A DNA stretch of 64,000 nucleotides from RH-AL1 sp965277355 (GTDB taxonomy: Bacteria > Pseudomonadota > Alphaproteobacteria > Rhizobiales > Beijerinckiaceae), in assembly GCA_965277355.1 (NCBI GenBank), contig CBDICN010000002.1, positions 496,001 to 560,000 of the forward strand. Reading direction: 5' to 3'. This document shows, piece by piece, positions 1-8,817 of this stretch. The first letter of the stretch is position 1; each line of letters starts with the position of its first letter. A program made the position numbers and the translations under genes. The notes under the pieces are model-generated. The model ran no database searches and was not told where the DNA came from. It saw only the letters and a list, made by a program, of their open reading frames with translations.

Positions 1-135
1 CGCACGGCGCTGACCTGCCTCTACGGCATCGAGATTCGCACCACCCAGGACGACGAGCCGGCCACATCCCGCGGGCGCGAGAGCGACTGGCATAATGGAT
101 ATTTCATCGGCGCCTTTCAGAAGGATCCGAGATGA
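1..135 (+). CDS. C-terminal end of an unidentified protein (partial)
   Basis: An open frame enters from the left edge and ends at TGA 133-135, giving the last 44 residues of a protein (ending in FIGAFQKDPR). Its stop overlaps the ATG of the glycosyltransferase gene (ATGA, 132-135), so the two are probably translationally coupled in a polysaccharide operon. The fragment is too short to assign a family; a sugar-modifying enzyme is only a guess from context. Confidence 0.5.
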   Translation, partial: RTALTCLYGIEIRTTQDDEPATSRGRESDWHNGYFIGAFQKDPR

Positions 136-1241
136 GCGGCGCGCTGGACGCGCCAGGCCGCACGCTCAACAAAATCACCATCGGGGCGGCGAAGGCCGCG
201 CGGGTCGTCACAGTCGAGACCCGGCCCGCGCTTCGGATCGGCTCGCGGCTGGTGCCCTTCTTCAACGGGCAGCGCCACAACGTCTTCGGCCATGTCGTGC
301 CCAACATGAGCCTCCCGATGGACCTCAACCTCTCGACGCTCGAGAACGTCTACCTCCTCGTCGAACGCGGGAGAGACGGTGTCGTCATCGATGCGGAGGG
401 CAATCTCATCCACGAGACGACTTTCTTCGCCGACAGCGACTTCAGCCGGTTCACCCTCGAGTTCTTGCGGGACACCGCCGTCGATCTCGACCAGGACGTG
501 TTCCTCTCGATGGACGGTAGCTGGCGGAACTACTATCACTGGACGATCATCGGCCTCGGCCGCTCGATGCTCTACAATCATTGTTCGAACAACAAGCACC
601 CGTCAATCGTCATCGATTATCTCAGCCGCGACAGCAAGACGTGGAAGATCGGCTTTTCTCACGATCTATGGTGCGACAGCATGAAGGAAACCGGCGTTTT
701 AGCCAACAGCATCGTACTCAGGGATGGAGTATACAGAATCAAGTCGCTCGATTATCTGTGGCATACGGTCGACCAACCCCCTTATTTGAGTTTCTTTCCG
801 TCATTCTACGCAGGATTCGACGAGATCGCGAACCGGGTCGAAGACGCGGTCGCCGTGAAACGAAACATCATCGTCTCTCGCATCTTGGATCCTCGCCTCA
901 CGCCCACGGGGCAGGAGGCCGCGAGCCTGCTCGCGGACAAGGCAGGTTTCGAGGTGGTCGACTTCGAGGCGCTGGAGTTCGCCGAGCAGATCAGGCTTCT
1001 CGGCCAGACCAACGTCATCGTCGCCCCGCATGGCGCGGGCCTCAGCAACCTCCTCTACGCCCGCAGGTCCGCGAAGATCATCGAGTTGAACAAGCGCCTG
1101 AACGGCGAGAAGGACCTACGACCGTGGTTCTACCTGCTCGCCTCGGGCAAGAACCAGCGATATAGCTATCTGGACCTCGACCTGTTCGCGGGCGACGCCG
1201 CGCAGATCTTCAATCGCGTCGTGCAACTCGCCTGTCTGTAG
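132..1241 (+). CDS. Glycosyltransferase family 61 (DUF563) protein
   Basis: A 369-residue protein with the GT61/DUF563 hallmarks: an early motif MDGSWRNYYHW (about residues 127-137) and the C-terminal APHGAGLSNLLYA (about 298-310), the segment typical of the family's sugar-nucleotide binding half. Members transfer sugars, often in capsule or exopolysaccharide assembly. No signal peptide or membrane span is obvious, so it should be cytoplasmic. It overlaps the preceding gene by ATGA and is followed after 112 nt by a KpsMT-like exporter, which supports a role in building an exported polysaccharide. Donor and acceptor cannot be read from the sequence. Confidence 0.85.
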   Translation: MSGALDAPGRTLNKITIGAAKAARVVTVETRPALRIGSRLVPFFNGQRHNVFGHVVPNMSLPMDLNLSTLENVYLLVERGRDGVVIDAEGNLIHETTFFADSDFSRFTLEFLRDTAVDLDQDVFLSMDGSWRNYYHWTIIGLGRSMLYNHCSNNKHPSIVIDYLSRDSKTWKIGFSHDLWCDSMKETGVLANSIVLRDGVYRIKSLDYLWHTVDQPPYLSFFPSFYAGFDEIANRVEDAVAVKRNIIVSRILDPRLTPTGQEAASLLADKAGFEVVDFEALEFAEQIRLLGQTNVIVAPHGAGLSNLLYARRSAKIIELNKRLNGEKDLRPWFYLLASGKNQRYSYLDLDLFAGDAAQIFNRVVQLACL

Positions 1242-1353
1242 AGTTCAGCTTGGCCCCGCGCCATGGTCCGGGCACGATTGCGTGATCTGTGAAAGCCGAG
1301 CCGGCAGGCAGATGCCGGTCCTTGGCCGAAGCATGACATGGTGAGCAAACAAG

Positions 1354-2181
1354 ATGTCCGACTTCGCGCTCGAGCACGTGACGCATCGGGAAATACCGCG
1401 ATCCAAGAGTGACTTCCGTGCGACTCTCACCGCGCAGATGCATGTGTTGCACGCGCTGATCCTTCACGACATCAAGACCCGCTTCTTCGGTAGCGGCATC
1501 GGCTACGTCATCACGATCCTTTGGCCGACGGTTCACATGGCCGTCGTCATGATCGCCTTCATCTTCGGCGGCCGCCAAGCGCCTTACGGCGACAGCAGGC
1601 TGCTATACGTCGCCACCGCCGTGCTCCCTTACATATGCTGGAACTACATCACCCGCTTCACCATGCTTGGGGTCACCCAGAACAAGTTCTTCCTGCAATA
1701 CCCTATCATTCGCCCGCTCGATATCATGTTCGCGCGGATCGCCTTGGAAATCATCAGCTCGTTCATTATCACGATCCTCCTTCTCACGGCACTTCTACTC
1801 TTGCAGGTCGACATCGTGCCGCATCATCTGGATAGAGCCGCACTCGGTCTGATTTCCGCGGTGTTGCTCGGCATCGGTTTCGGCATCATCAACGGGGTGA
1901 TCTGCATGATCTTCCCGCTTTGGCAGGTGCCTTATATTCTCATCGCGATCGGATGCTGGTTCACAGCCGGCGTGGGCCTCAATCCGGAATTGCTGCCGCC
2001 GGCGATCGGCGACATCATCGCCTACAATCCGCTTCTGCACAGTATCGAATGGATAAGGTCTGCGTACTACGATGATTTCCCGACCCGGCTTCTCAGCAAG
2101 TCCTACGTCTTGTCGGTCGCCTTCGGATCTTTTTCCATCGGCCTCGTCATGGAACGTATCCTTCGTCGGTATATGGTCTAG
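1354..2181 (+). CDS. ABC-2 type polysaccharide export permease (KpsM/Wzm-like)
   Basis: A 275-residue membrane protein with about six hydrophobic spans (roughly 50-72, 83-100, 127-152, 162-187, 192-208, 250-268) and the cytoplasmic N-terminal amphipathic stretch (HDIKTRFFGSGIGY) typical of capsule and O-antigen exporters. It would form the inner-membrane channel through which a finished lipid-linked polysaccharide is moved. The matching ATPase starts 36 nt downstream and the GT61 glycosyltransferase lies upstream. The start ATG 1354 places the N-terminus just before the amphipathic helix, as in KpsM relatives. Confidence 0.88.
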   Translation: MSDFALEHVTHREIPRSKSDFRATLTAQMHVLHALILHDIKTRFFGSGIGYVITILWPTVHMAVVMIAFIFGGRQAPYGDSRLLYVATAVLPYICWNYITRFTMLGVTQNKFFLQYPIIRPLDIMFARIALEIISSFIITILLLTALLLLQVDIVPHHLDRAALGLISAVLLGIGFGIINGVICMIFPLWQVPYILIAIGCWFTAGVGLNPELLPPAIGDIIAYNPLLHSIEWIRSAYYDDFPTRLLSKSYVLSVAFGSFSIGLVMERILRRYMV

Positions 2182-2217
2182 GCTCCGGTTGATTGTTAAC
2201 TTTCGAGACCGGGGCAC

Positions 2218-2871
2218 ATGATCGAGCTTCATGAAGTTTTCAAGCGCTACAAGAATGCCGGCCACACCAAGGTCATCATGGACCACGTCACGACGAAGTT
2301 CGAGACGGGCCATTCCTACGGCATTCTGGGCGTGAACGGCGCGGGGAAATCGACCACCATCAGGATGCTGGCCGGGAGCGAGCATCCAAACGGCGGCCAG
2401 ATCAAACGCCAATGTCGCGTCTCCTGGCCGTTGGGCTTTCTCCCCGGCTTCCACCCGGCAATGTCGGCGCGCAACAACATCACCTTCGCGGCCCGCGCCT
2501 ACGGAGAGAATCCAAACAGGGTTCTCGATTTCGTCGAAGACTTCTCCGAACTCGGCGATTACATCGACGCGCCGGTGAAAACCTACTCGTCGGGCATGAT
2601 GGCCAAGCTCGGCTTTGCCCTTTCGATGGCCATCCAGTTCGACTGCTATCTCATCGACGAGAGTACCGCCGTCGGCGATGCCCGCTTCCAGAAGAAGTGC
2701 GAGGAGGCGTTCAAAGGGCGACTCAGCCGAGCCGATATCATCATGGTCTCGCATGGGGTGGGCACCATAAAGGCGTACTGCGACCGCGGCGCGGTGCTGA
2801 TCGACGGCAAGCTCATGATGTTCGCCGACATCGACCAGGCCATCGACGTCTACAATCGTCTCAACCGCTGA
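2218..2871 (+). CDS. Polysaccharide export ABC ATPase (KpsT/Wzt-like)
   Basis: A 217-residue ABC ATPase that powers the permease encoded just upstream. Walker A GVNGAGKS is at 38-45, the signature YSSGM at 123-127 and Walker B CYLIDE at 143-148, followed by STAVGDARFQKKC, the AVGD extension characteristic of the KpsT/Wzt/TagH subfamily. It has no C-terminal carbohydrate-binding domain, so it resembles KpsT (about 220 residues) rather than long Wzt proteins. The substrate is inferred to be a capsule-like polysaccharide from the neighbours only. Confidence 0.88.
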   Translation: MIELHEVFKRYKNAGHTKVIMDHVTTKFETGHSYGILGVNGAGKSTTIRMLAGSEHPNGGQIKRQCRVSWPLGFLPGFHPAMSARNNITFAARAYGENPNRVLDFVEDFSELGDYIDAPVKTYSSGMMAKLGFALSMAIQFDCYLIDESTAVGDARFQKKCEEAFKGRLSRADIIMVSHGVGTIKAYCDRGAVLIDGKLMMFADIDQAIDVYNRLNR

Positions 2872-2886
2872 GCGACGCCGCGAGCC

Positions 2887-4080
2887 TCAACTCTTGAAGT
2901 GCACGACGATGCCCGGCCTCACGAGGTGGGCGAGTTCGTCGGCGTCCCAGTTCGTCATCCGCACGCAACCATGCGAGGCGGTCTTGTCGATCTTGGAGGG
3001 GTCCGGCGTGCCGTGAAGACCGTAGGTCGGCTTGGTGAGCGCGATGAACACCGATCCGACCGGGTTGTTCGGGCCGGGCGGCAACCGCAACTTCTCCTTG
3101 TTGTCGCCCTGCACGAAATTTTTCGGGTCGTAATAGTAGATCGGGTTGAAGGCGACGCCCTTCACCTTGTAGGTGCCGGACGGTGAGGGCAGTTCCTTGC
3201 TGCCGATGGTCGCCGGATAGGCGACGATGACGCGCCCCTTGCGGTCGTACCCCAGGACTTGGCTTCGCCCCTTGTCGACGACGATACGCTCGAGCCTGTC
3301 ATGGATGGGCTCCGGCTTCACGTCGGCGACGAGAAGCTTGGTGCCGGTCTTGTTGAAGTCGACGCCGGGGTTGAGTGCGGCGAGGAGGTCTTCCCCCATG
3401 TGGAACTTGCCGCCGATCTCCTGCACAACGCTGCGGTAGCCCATCGCCTTGAGCTTCGCGAGCTTGGCATAGTCCGTCGGAAGGTCGGGATAGAACGGCC
3501 CGGCGACGTCCTTGTCGGAGAGCGTGTATTCCATCAGCACCGGGCCGCCGCTCTCGGCCGTCAGCGCCGACCAGACCTGCTGATCGAGCCCCTTACGCGC
3601 TTTCAGACCTTTGCTCTTCTCGTAGAGCTCGAGAGCATGGACGAAGTTCGCGCCGCCGCGTCCGTCGATCACGCCCGGGGAGGCATGCACCCGGTCGAGC
3701 ATGACCTCGGCGCGCAGGATGGCCGGACTGATGCCGCCCTTCTCGCCCGTGTCGGTGAGTTTCGCGTCGTTGACGATCGCCAGGGTCGGCGAGGGACCGG
3801 ACGGCTGGGGTGGCGGCGTCGCCGCGCTTGGCTTGGGAGCCGGCTCGCTCGATCCGCCCGCCTGCGGCTGCGCCGGCGCCGCCGAGGGTGGCGGGCCCGG
3901 CTGCGGCGGCGGAGCCTTAGGCGGGGCTGGCGGAACAGCCTGCATCGCGGCGCCCGACGCGGGCGATGCCGGGATCGGGGCTCCCTGCCCGGCGGACGAA
4001 GGCGGCGTCTGCGAGGCCGCCGGCATCGAAAGGGCCGTCAGGGCGGCTCCGGCCACAAACCATGTCGCGGCTCTCGTCAT
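2887..4080 (-). CDS. Exported L,D-transpeptidase (YkuD family)
   Basis: The product has an N-terminal signal peptide (MTRAATWFVAGAALTALSM...), a long Pro/Ala-rich linker (about residues 25-100), and a C-terminal YkuD domain ending in HGTPDPSKIDKTASHGCVRM, containing the catalytic SHGCVR cysteine. Such enzymes form 3-3 peptidoglycan crosslinks or anchor proteins to the wall in the periplasm. I chose ATG 4080, which begins directly at the signal peptide and has a GGGACGG-like ribosome site; a start at 4110 would add ten residues ahead of it. It runs opposite to the exporter genes, so it is a separate unit. Confidence 0.9.
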   Translation of the reverse strand: MTRAATWFVAGAALTALSMPAASQTPPSSAGQGAPIPASPASGAAMQAVPPAPPKAPPPQPGPPPSAAPAQPQAGGSSEPAPKPSAATPPPQPSGPSPTLAIVNDAKLTDTGEKGGISPAILRAEVMLDRVHASPGVIDGRGGANFVHALELYEKSKGLKARKGLDQQVWSALTAESGGPVLMEYTLSDKDVAGPFYPDLPTDYAKLAKLKAMGYRSVVQEIGGKFHMGEDLLAALNPGVDFNKTGTKLLVADVKPEPIHDRLERIVVDKGRSQVLGYDRKGRVIVAYPATIGSKELPSPSGTYKVKGVAFNPIYYYDPKNFVQGDNKEKLRLPPGPNNPVGSVFIALTKPTYGLHGTPDPSKIDKTASHGCVRMTNWDADELAHLVRPGIVVHFKS

Positions 4081-4203
4081 CGCACCGTCCCGGCTATTGA
4101 GTGAGGTCAAACGATGTAACGGTTACGCTCGGGCAAGAGCAAAGGCCATAGCGCCGCGCCCCTTCACCGGCCTATGTCGAAGGACCGGCTGGATGCAGCG
4201 CCT

Positions 4204-5118
4204 TCAGTCTTCCGCTTCGAGCACCCTGCGGGCGGCCTCCATCGCGTCGCGTTCCGTCTCCGCCACCTCCGGCGCCTCCAGATTACAGGCCTCGAGAGCC
4301 TCGAGGATCGCCTCGACCACGAGGAGCCGCATGTACCATTTGCGGTCTGCCGGCACGACGAACCAGGGAGCCGCCTCGGTCGCGGTCCCGGCGATCGCGG
4401 CGGCATAGGCCGTGCGGTATTGCGGCCAGAAGGCTCGTTCGCGCAGGTCGCCGGAGTCGAACTTCCAAGTCTTCTCCGGCTCGGTGAGCCGCGCCAGAAA
4501 GCGGGCCTTCTGCGCCTCGCGGCTCACGTTGAGGAAGAATTTGAGGACCTTCGTGCCCTGGCGCCCGAGATAGGCCTCGAAGGCGGCGATGTCCGCGATC
4601 CGCTCGTCGAACAGGTCGCGACCGACGAGCGTTGGCGGCAGGTGCTGCTTAGCGAGAATGTCGGCGTGGACGCGGGCGACCAGCACATCCTCGTAATGCG
4701 ACCGGTTGAAGATGCCGATCATGCCTCGCGCCGGCAGGACGCGATGGACGCGCCATAGAAAGTCGTGCGCCAGCTCATGCGCCCCCGGCGCCTTGAACGG
4801 CGTGACGAGCACGCCCTGCGGGTTCACCCCGCTCATGACATGCGCGATCGTCGAGTCCTTGCCGGCGGCGTCCATCGCCTGCAGAATGATCAGCAACGAC
4901 CAGGATGCGTTGGCGTAGAGCAGCTCCTGGAGCGCCGCCAACCTTGCGACGCCGGCCTCGAGAAGCGTCTTGGCGTCGCCCTTCGAGGGCATTTCGCCGG
5001 GCAGATCGTCTGGCGCGAAGCGGTCGAGGTCGAAGCCCTGCCTCGATGTGACGCGGTACTGGACGAGCGAGTCTCGGATGGTCCGGAGGCCTCGTCCCGT
5101 CTTCTTGCCCTCGCCCAT
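4204..5118 (-). CDS. Polyphosphate kinase 2 family protein
   Basis: About 304 residues from ATG 5118, which is preceded by GAGGAG at a 10-nt spacing. The frame stays open to 5355 but those extra residues look non-native. The PPK2 P-loop LQAMDAAGKDST (about 79-90) and the lid/Walker B segment IFNRSHYEDVLVARVH are both intact. The family transfers phosphate between polyphosphate and nucleotides. The FNRSHYEDV form is seen in the polyphosphate:AMP/ADP phosphotransferase branch, but class cannot be fixed here. Cytoplasmic; monocistronic by context. Confidence 0.88.
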   Translation of the reverse strand: MGEGKKTGRGLRTIRDSLVQYRVTSRQGFDLDRFAPDDLPGEMPSKGDAKTLLEAGVARLAALQELLYANASWSLLIILQAMDAAGKDSTIAHVMSGVNPQGVLVTPFKAPGAHELAHDFLWRVHRVLPARGMIGIFNRSHYEDVLVARVHADILAKQHLPPTLVGRDLFDERIADIAAFEAYLGRQGTKVLKFFLNVSREAQKARFLARLTEPEKTWKFDSGDLRERAFWPQYRTAYAAAIAGTATEAAPWFVVPADRKWYMRLLVVEAILEALEACNLEAPEVAETERDAMEAARRVLEAED

Positions 5119-5200
5119 CGGCGTGACGCTCCTCGAACTGCTACTGGCAACGCTTGCGATGAGGCCGCCGTCGCGCATCTGGAAGAACCTACCAGCTGTG

Positions 5201-5416
5201 ATGAGCAAGCCCGACGCGAAATATGTTGCATCCGACAAGGCCGAGATCGACCGCGTGCGCGAGAACTTCCTCAAGAAGAAGCTGAAGATCGAAGCAGGCG
5301 GCCTCGATGGCGCGCTCAAGCGCGTCTGCGAAAAAATGGTGGCGGATCGCACCAAATCCCGCCTGACGTTCTACTATGCCCTGGCCGAGCACCTCGACAA
5401 GCTCGAGACCCTTTAG
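5201..5416 (+). CDS. Small DUF2853-like protein
   Basis: A 71-residue, charged, probably cytoplasmic protein starting MSKPDAKYVASDKAEIDRVR. The segments DRVRENFLKKKL and SRLTFYYALAEH resemble the C-terminal half of DUF2853 proteins as I remember them. It is shorter than the usual 100 or so residues, so either a short subfamily or a truncated member. It lies divergent to the PPK2 gene with 82 nt between starts. No function is known for the family. Confidence 0.6.
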   Translation: MSKPDAKYVASDKAEIDRVRENFLKKKLKIEAGGLDGALKRVCEKMVADRTKSRLTFYYALAEHLDKLETL

Positions 5417-5431
5417 CCGGTCCGGTCTGCC

Positions 5432-5734
5432 TCAGCCGAACGCCCAGCCGGTGTAGCGGTCGATATCGAGCTCGATCTGCCGCACAAGATTGGTGGCGAC
5501 CATCCGCTCGCGGTATTGGCCATGATCGTAGGCGAACCAGGCAATCTGGCTCAACGGCACTATATTTCGCTTGGCCCAGGATTCGAACGCCACAGGGGCC
5601 ACGTTCGGCAGTTTAAAATAGTTCAAAAAACCTTTTTTGGTGACGATCACTTGGATCGTGTGGGCCTCGAAAGGCAGCACCAGGATCATTCCTTTAGAAC
5701 TATTCTCGAAAACAAAGAAGTTTGGTCTGCTCAC
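5432..5734 (-). CDS. Hypothetical protein, 100 residues
   Basis: Not recognised. The product (starts MSRPNFFVFENSSKGMILVL) is a mixed alpha/beta small protein with several aromatic residues, no signal peptide and no membrane span. The coding DNA around 5590-5720 is more AT-rich than its neighbours, which may indicate later acquisition or weak codon adaptation. It converges with the DUF2853-like gene (15 nt between stops) and is divergent from pheT. No competing gene covers this stretch, which supports it being real. Confidence 0.5.
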   Translation of the reverse strand: MSRPNFFVFENSSKGMILVLPFEAHTIQVIVTKKGFLNYFKLPNVAPVAFESWAKRNIVPLSQIAWFAYDHGQYRERMVATNLVRQIELDIDRYTGWAFG

Positions 5735-5907
5735 TCATCCTCTCTACCCGTGTGATATTCCTTTGGCTAGCCCGATCGCAGGCCAAAGCCATGCGAGAAG
5801 AAGGTCGCCCTGCACACAGGTCGCGCGGCTGGCCAAGCCGCCGCTCTTTCCTTAGAAGACCGGCTCTGTCGCTTTTCGAGCCTGCGGCACGGCACTGTCG
5901 GGACGAT

Positions 5908-8328
5908 ATGAAGTTCACGCTCACCTGGTTGCGCGACCATCTGGAGACGGAGGCCGACCTTGCGACGGTCGTCGCGACGCTGACCAGGATCGGTCTCGAG
6001 GTCGAGACCCTCCACGATCCGGCCAAGGCGCTGAGCGGCTTCGTCGTTGCCTCGGTGCTCGAGGCGAGACAACATCCGAACGCCGATCGCCTCCGGGTCT
6101 GCACCGTCGATGCCGGCACCGGCTCGCCCGTCCAGGTCGTGTGCGGTGCACCGAACGCGCGGACCGGGATGAAGTCGGTATTCGCGCCGGTCGGCACCTA
6201 CATCCCCGGCAAGAAGATGACGCTCGCGGCCGGCATCATCCGCGGCGTCGACTCGAACGGCATGCTGTGCTCGGCCGCCGAACTCGAACTCTCCGAGGAT
6301 CATGACGGCATCCTCGACCTGCCGGCCGATGCGCCGGTCGGCGAGGCCTACACGCGTTGGGCGAGGTTCGACGACGCCGTCATTGACGTCAGCCTGACAC
6401 CGAACCGTCCGGACGCGATGGCGGTCGCCGGCATCGCCCGCGATCTTGCCGCCGCCGGCCTCGGTACGGTCAGAACCGCGCCCATCGAGCCGGTCGCCGG
6501 CACGGCGCCCTGCCCCGTCGAGGTCAGGCTCGACCTCGACGATCCCGCCCTCGCGCCGGCCTTCGCGCTGCGCGCGGTGGCGGGGGGCAAGAACGGCGAC
6601 AGCCCGGCCTGGCTGCAGGCGAGACTGCGCGCGGTCGGCCTCCGCCCCATCAACGCGCTCGTCGACGTCACGAACTTCCTCGCAATCGACAGGGCACGCC
6701 CGCTCCACGTCTTCGATGCCGGGAAGGTCGAAGGCGGCCTGGTGGTTCGCCGCGGTCGTGTGGGAGAGAGCCTCATGGCGCTCGACGGCAAGACCTATCT
6801 GCTCGACGCCACCATGGTCGTCATCGCCGACGATAGCGGCCCGATCTCGATCGCCGGCATCATGGGCGGCGAGGCAACCGGCTGCGACGCCGCCACCACC
6901 GACGTCCTCATCGAATCCGCACTGTGGAGCCCGAGCAACATCGCCGCGACCGGTCGCAGACTCGGCATCGTTTCGGACGCTCGCTACCGCTTCGAGCGCG
7001 GCATCGATCCGGCCTTCTGCCTTCCCGGGCTCGAGCTCGCGACGAGGCTCGTCCTCGACCTTTGCGGCGGCTCGCCGTCGCAGATGACCCTCGCCGGCGC
7101 GATACCGCAGCCGGACATGCGCATTACCTTCCCCTTTACCGAGGTCGAGCGCCTCACCGGCCTGGCGCTGCCGCCCTCCGAGCAGGTGCGCATCCTCGCC
7201 TCGCTCGGGTTCACGACAGAGCCGCTCGACGAGGGCGCGGCGACGGTCAAGGTGCCATCGGCCCGGCCCGACGTGTCGGGAAAAGCCGATCTCGTCGAGG
7301 AGATCGTACGGATCGCCGGCATCGACCGGATCGAACCGACGCCGCTGCCTCCCGAGACGCAGGCTGTCGCCGCCGCGATCCTCACGCCGCTCCAGCGCCG
7401 CACCCGGCTGGCCAAGCGTGCGCTCGCCGCGAGCGGGCTCGTCGAGGCGGTGAGCTGGTCGTTCATCTCGCGCGAGCAGGCGATGCTCTTCGCCGAGGGG
7501 TGCCCGGCGCTGCCGCTCGCCAACCCGATCTCGGCGGATCTCTCCGACATGCGCCCGAGCCTGCTGCCCGGCCTCATCGCAGCGGTCGGCCGCAACGCCG
7601 CGCGCGGATACGCCGACCTCGGCCTGTTCGAGGTCGGCCAGATCTTCCGCGGCGATCGTGACAACGATCAGCGGGTCGCGGCAGCGGGACTGCGCTCCGG
7701 CACCGCGAAAGCCGTTGGCGCCGGGCGCCACTGGTCCGGCAGCGCCGACGGCGTCGGGTTTTTCGACGCGAAGGCGGATGCGCTGGCGCTCCTCGCCGCG
7801 CTCGGCCTGCCGACCGGCGGCCTGCAGATCGTATCCGGCACCTCCTCGGCCTTCCATCCCGGCCGGTCCGCCGTAATGCGATTCGGACCCGGGACGGTGA
7901 TCGGGATCGTCGGGGAAATCCATCCGCGCGTGCTTGCCGCGATGGATGTCAGCGGGCCGATCGTCGGGTTCGAGATCGTGCTCGACGACATACCAGCGCC
8001 GAAATCCAAGGCCACCAAGGCGAAGGCGCGCCTCGAAGCGTCCGACTTCATGCCGCTGCAGCGCGATTTCGCCTTCATCGTGGAGCGAGCGGTCGAGGCG
8101 GGTGAGATCGTAAGGGCGGCGCAAGGGGCGGACAAGGTGCTCGTCACCGACGTCACCGTCTTCGACGTCTACGCGGGACAGGGCGTTCCGGAGGGCAAGA
8201 AATCGGTAGCGATCGCGGCGACGATCCAGCCCCGCGACAAGACGCTGACCGACGGCGACATCGAGGCCGTGACGGCCAAGATCATCGCCGGTGTCGGCAG
8301 GAAGACCGGCGCGGTCCTGAGAGGATAG
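5908..8328 (+). CDS. pheT: Phenylalanine--tRNA ligase beta subunit
   Basis: About 806 residues, the normal PheT length. It begins MKFTLTWLRDHLETEADLATV, followed by the tRNA-binding OB-type domain (about 40-150), the B3/B4 editing region, the B5 domain and a C-terminal FDX-ACB domain (MPLQRDFAFIVERAVEAGEI). With PheS it forms the alpha2beta2 synthetase that charges tRNA-Phe. The frame is open from 5722, but ATG 5908 gives the conserved N-terminus. PheS, usually directly upstream, is not in the 5.9 kb before this gene. Confidence 0.97.
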   Translation: MKFTLTWLRDHLETEADLATVVATLTRIGLEVETLHDPAKALSGFVVASVLEARQHPNADRLRVCTVDAGTGSPVQVVCGAPNARTGMKSVFAPVGTYIPGKKMTLAAGIIRGVDSNGMLCSAAELELSEDHDGILDLPADAPVGEAYTRWARFDDAVIDVSLTPNRPDAMAVAGIARDLAAAGLGTVRTAPIEPVAGTAPCPVEVRLDLDDPALAPAFALRAVAGGKNGDSPAWLQARLRAVGLRPINALVDVTNFLAIDRARPLHVFDAGKVEGGLVVRRGRVGESLMALDGKTYLLDATMVVIADDSGPISIAGIMGGEATGCDAATTDVLIESALWSPSNIAATGRRLGIVSDARYRFERGIDPAFCLPGLELATRLVLDLCGGSPSQMTLAGAIPQPDMRITFPFTEVERLTGLALPPSEQVRILASLGFTTEPLDEGAATVKVPSARPDVSGKADLVEEIVRIAGIDRIEPTPLPPETQAVAAAILTPLQRRTRLAKRALAASGLVEAVSWSFISREQAMLFAEGCPALPLANPISADLSDMRPSLLPGLIAAVGRNAARGYADLGLFEVGQIFRGDRDNDQRVAAAGLRSGTAKAVGAGRHWSGSADGVGFFDAKADALALLAALGLPTGGLQIVSGTSSAFHPGRSAVMRFGPGTVIGIVGEIHPRVLAAMDVSGPIVGFEIVLDDIPAPKSKATKAKARLEASDFMPLQRDFAFIVERAVEAGEIVRAAQGADKVLVTDVTVFDVYAGQGVPEGKKSVAIAATIQPRDKTLTDGDIEAVTAKIIAGVGRKTGAVLRG

Positions 8329-8332
8329 ACAG

Positions 8333-8791
8333 GTGCACCATCTTACATGCGGTTTCGTCGGAGCCTTCGTTCTGGGGCTCGCGTCCACGACCGCGGCACA
8401 TTCCCAGGCGACCATCGCCGATTGCGAGAAGATCCAGGCGGCGGACGCCTACAATCAATGTCTGGCGAAGTTCGGGCCGACCTCGAAGGTGAAAAGCCTC
8501 GAGCCGGAACGCCCCGGCGACATCAAGGGCAGCAGCGAAGAGGCTGCCGCCTCCGCCGGCGCGGCCAAAGGTAGGGCCAAGGGTCCAGGCAAGGGCGCGA
8601 CGGTCAAGGGCGAGGCGGTCAAGGGCGAGGCAGTCAAGGGCGAGGCCAAGGCATCCCAGGCCAAGGCATCCCAGGCCAAGCCATCGCGCAAGGTGGGCCG
8701 CGCCAGAGGCTCGCGCCGGAGCCGGGTCCGGGCGCGCCCGGGCAAGCGCGTACGCATGACGTTCACGGTGGGCAAGCGTCGCCGCAGATAG
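8333..8791 (+). CDS. Exported Lys/Arg-rich hypothetical protein with pentapeptide repeats
   Basis: About 152 residues from GTG 8333, five bases after the pheT stop, with GAGGA at a good spacing. A signal peptide (hydrophobic residues about 5-20, cleavage near AAHSQA) is followed by a short Cys-containing segment (DCEKIQAADAYNQCLAKFG). A low-complexity basic tail then holds three VKGEA-type and two KASQA repeats and ends RPGKRVRMTFTVGKRRRR. It could bind anionic polymers or nucleic acid, but that is only inference from charge. Function unknown. Confidence 0.6.
   Translation: MHHLTCGFVGAFVLGLASTTAAHSQATIADCEKIQAADAYNQCLAKFGPTSKVKSLEPERPGDIKGSSEEAAASAGAAKGRAKGPGKGATVKGEAVKGEAVKGEAKASQAKASQAKPSRKVGRARGSRRSRVRARPGKRVRMTFTVGKRRRR
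8600..8677 (+). repeat. 15-nt tandem repeats inside an exported-protein gene
   Basis: Three near-identical units (consensus gcggtcaagggcgag) occupy 8600-8644; after 3 nt, two exact copies of aaggcatcccaggcc occupy 8648-8677. Both periods are 15 nt, so each unit adds five residues in frame. Confidence 0.9.
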
Positions 8792-8817
8792 GCGGTGCTT
8801 CCCTCCAGGGCGGCGTC

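Noticed and set aside
5767..8415. An 882-codon minus-strand frame over pheT
   Set aside because: PheT is unmistakable on the plus strand; this frame is its reverse shadow.
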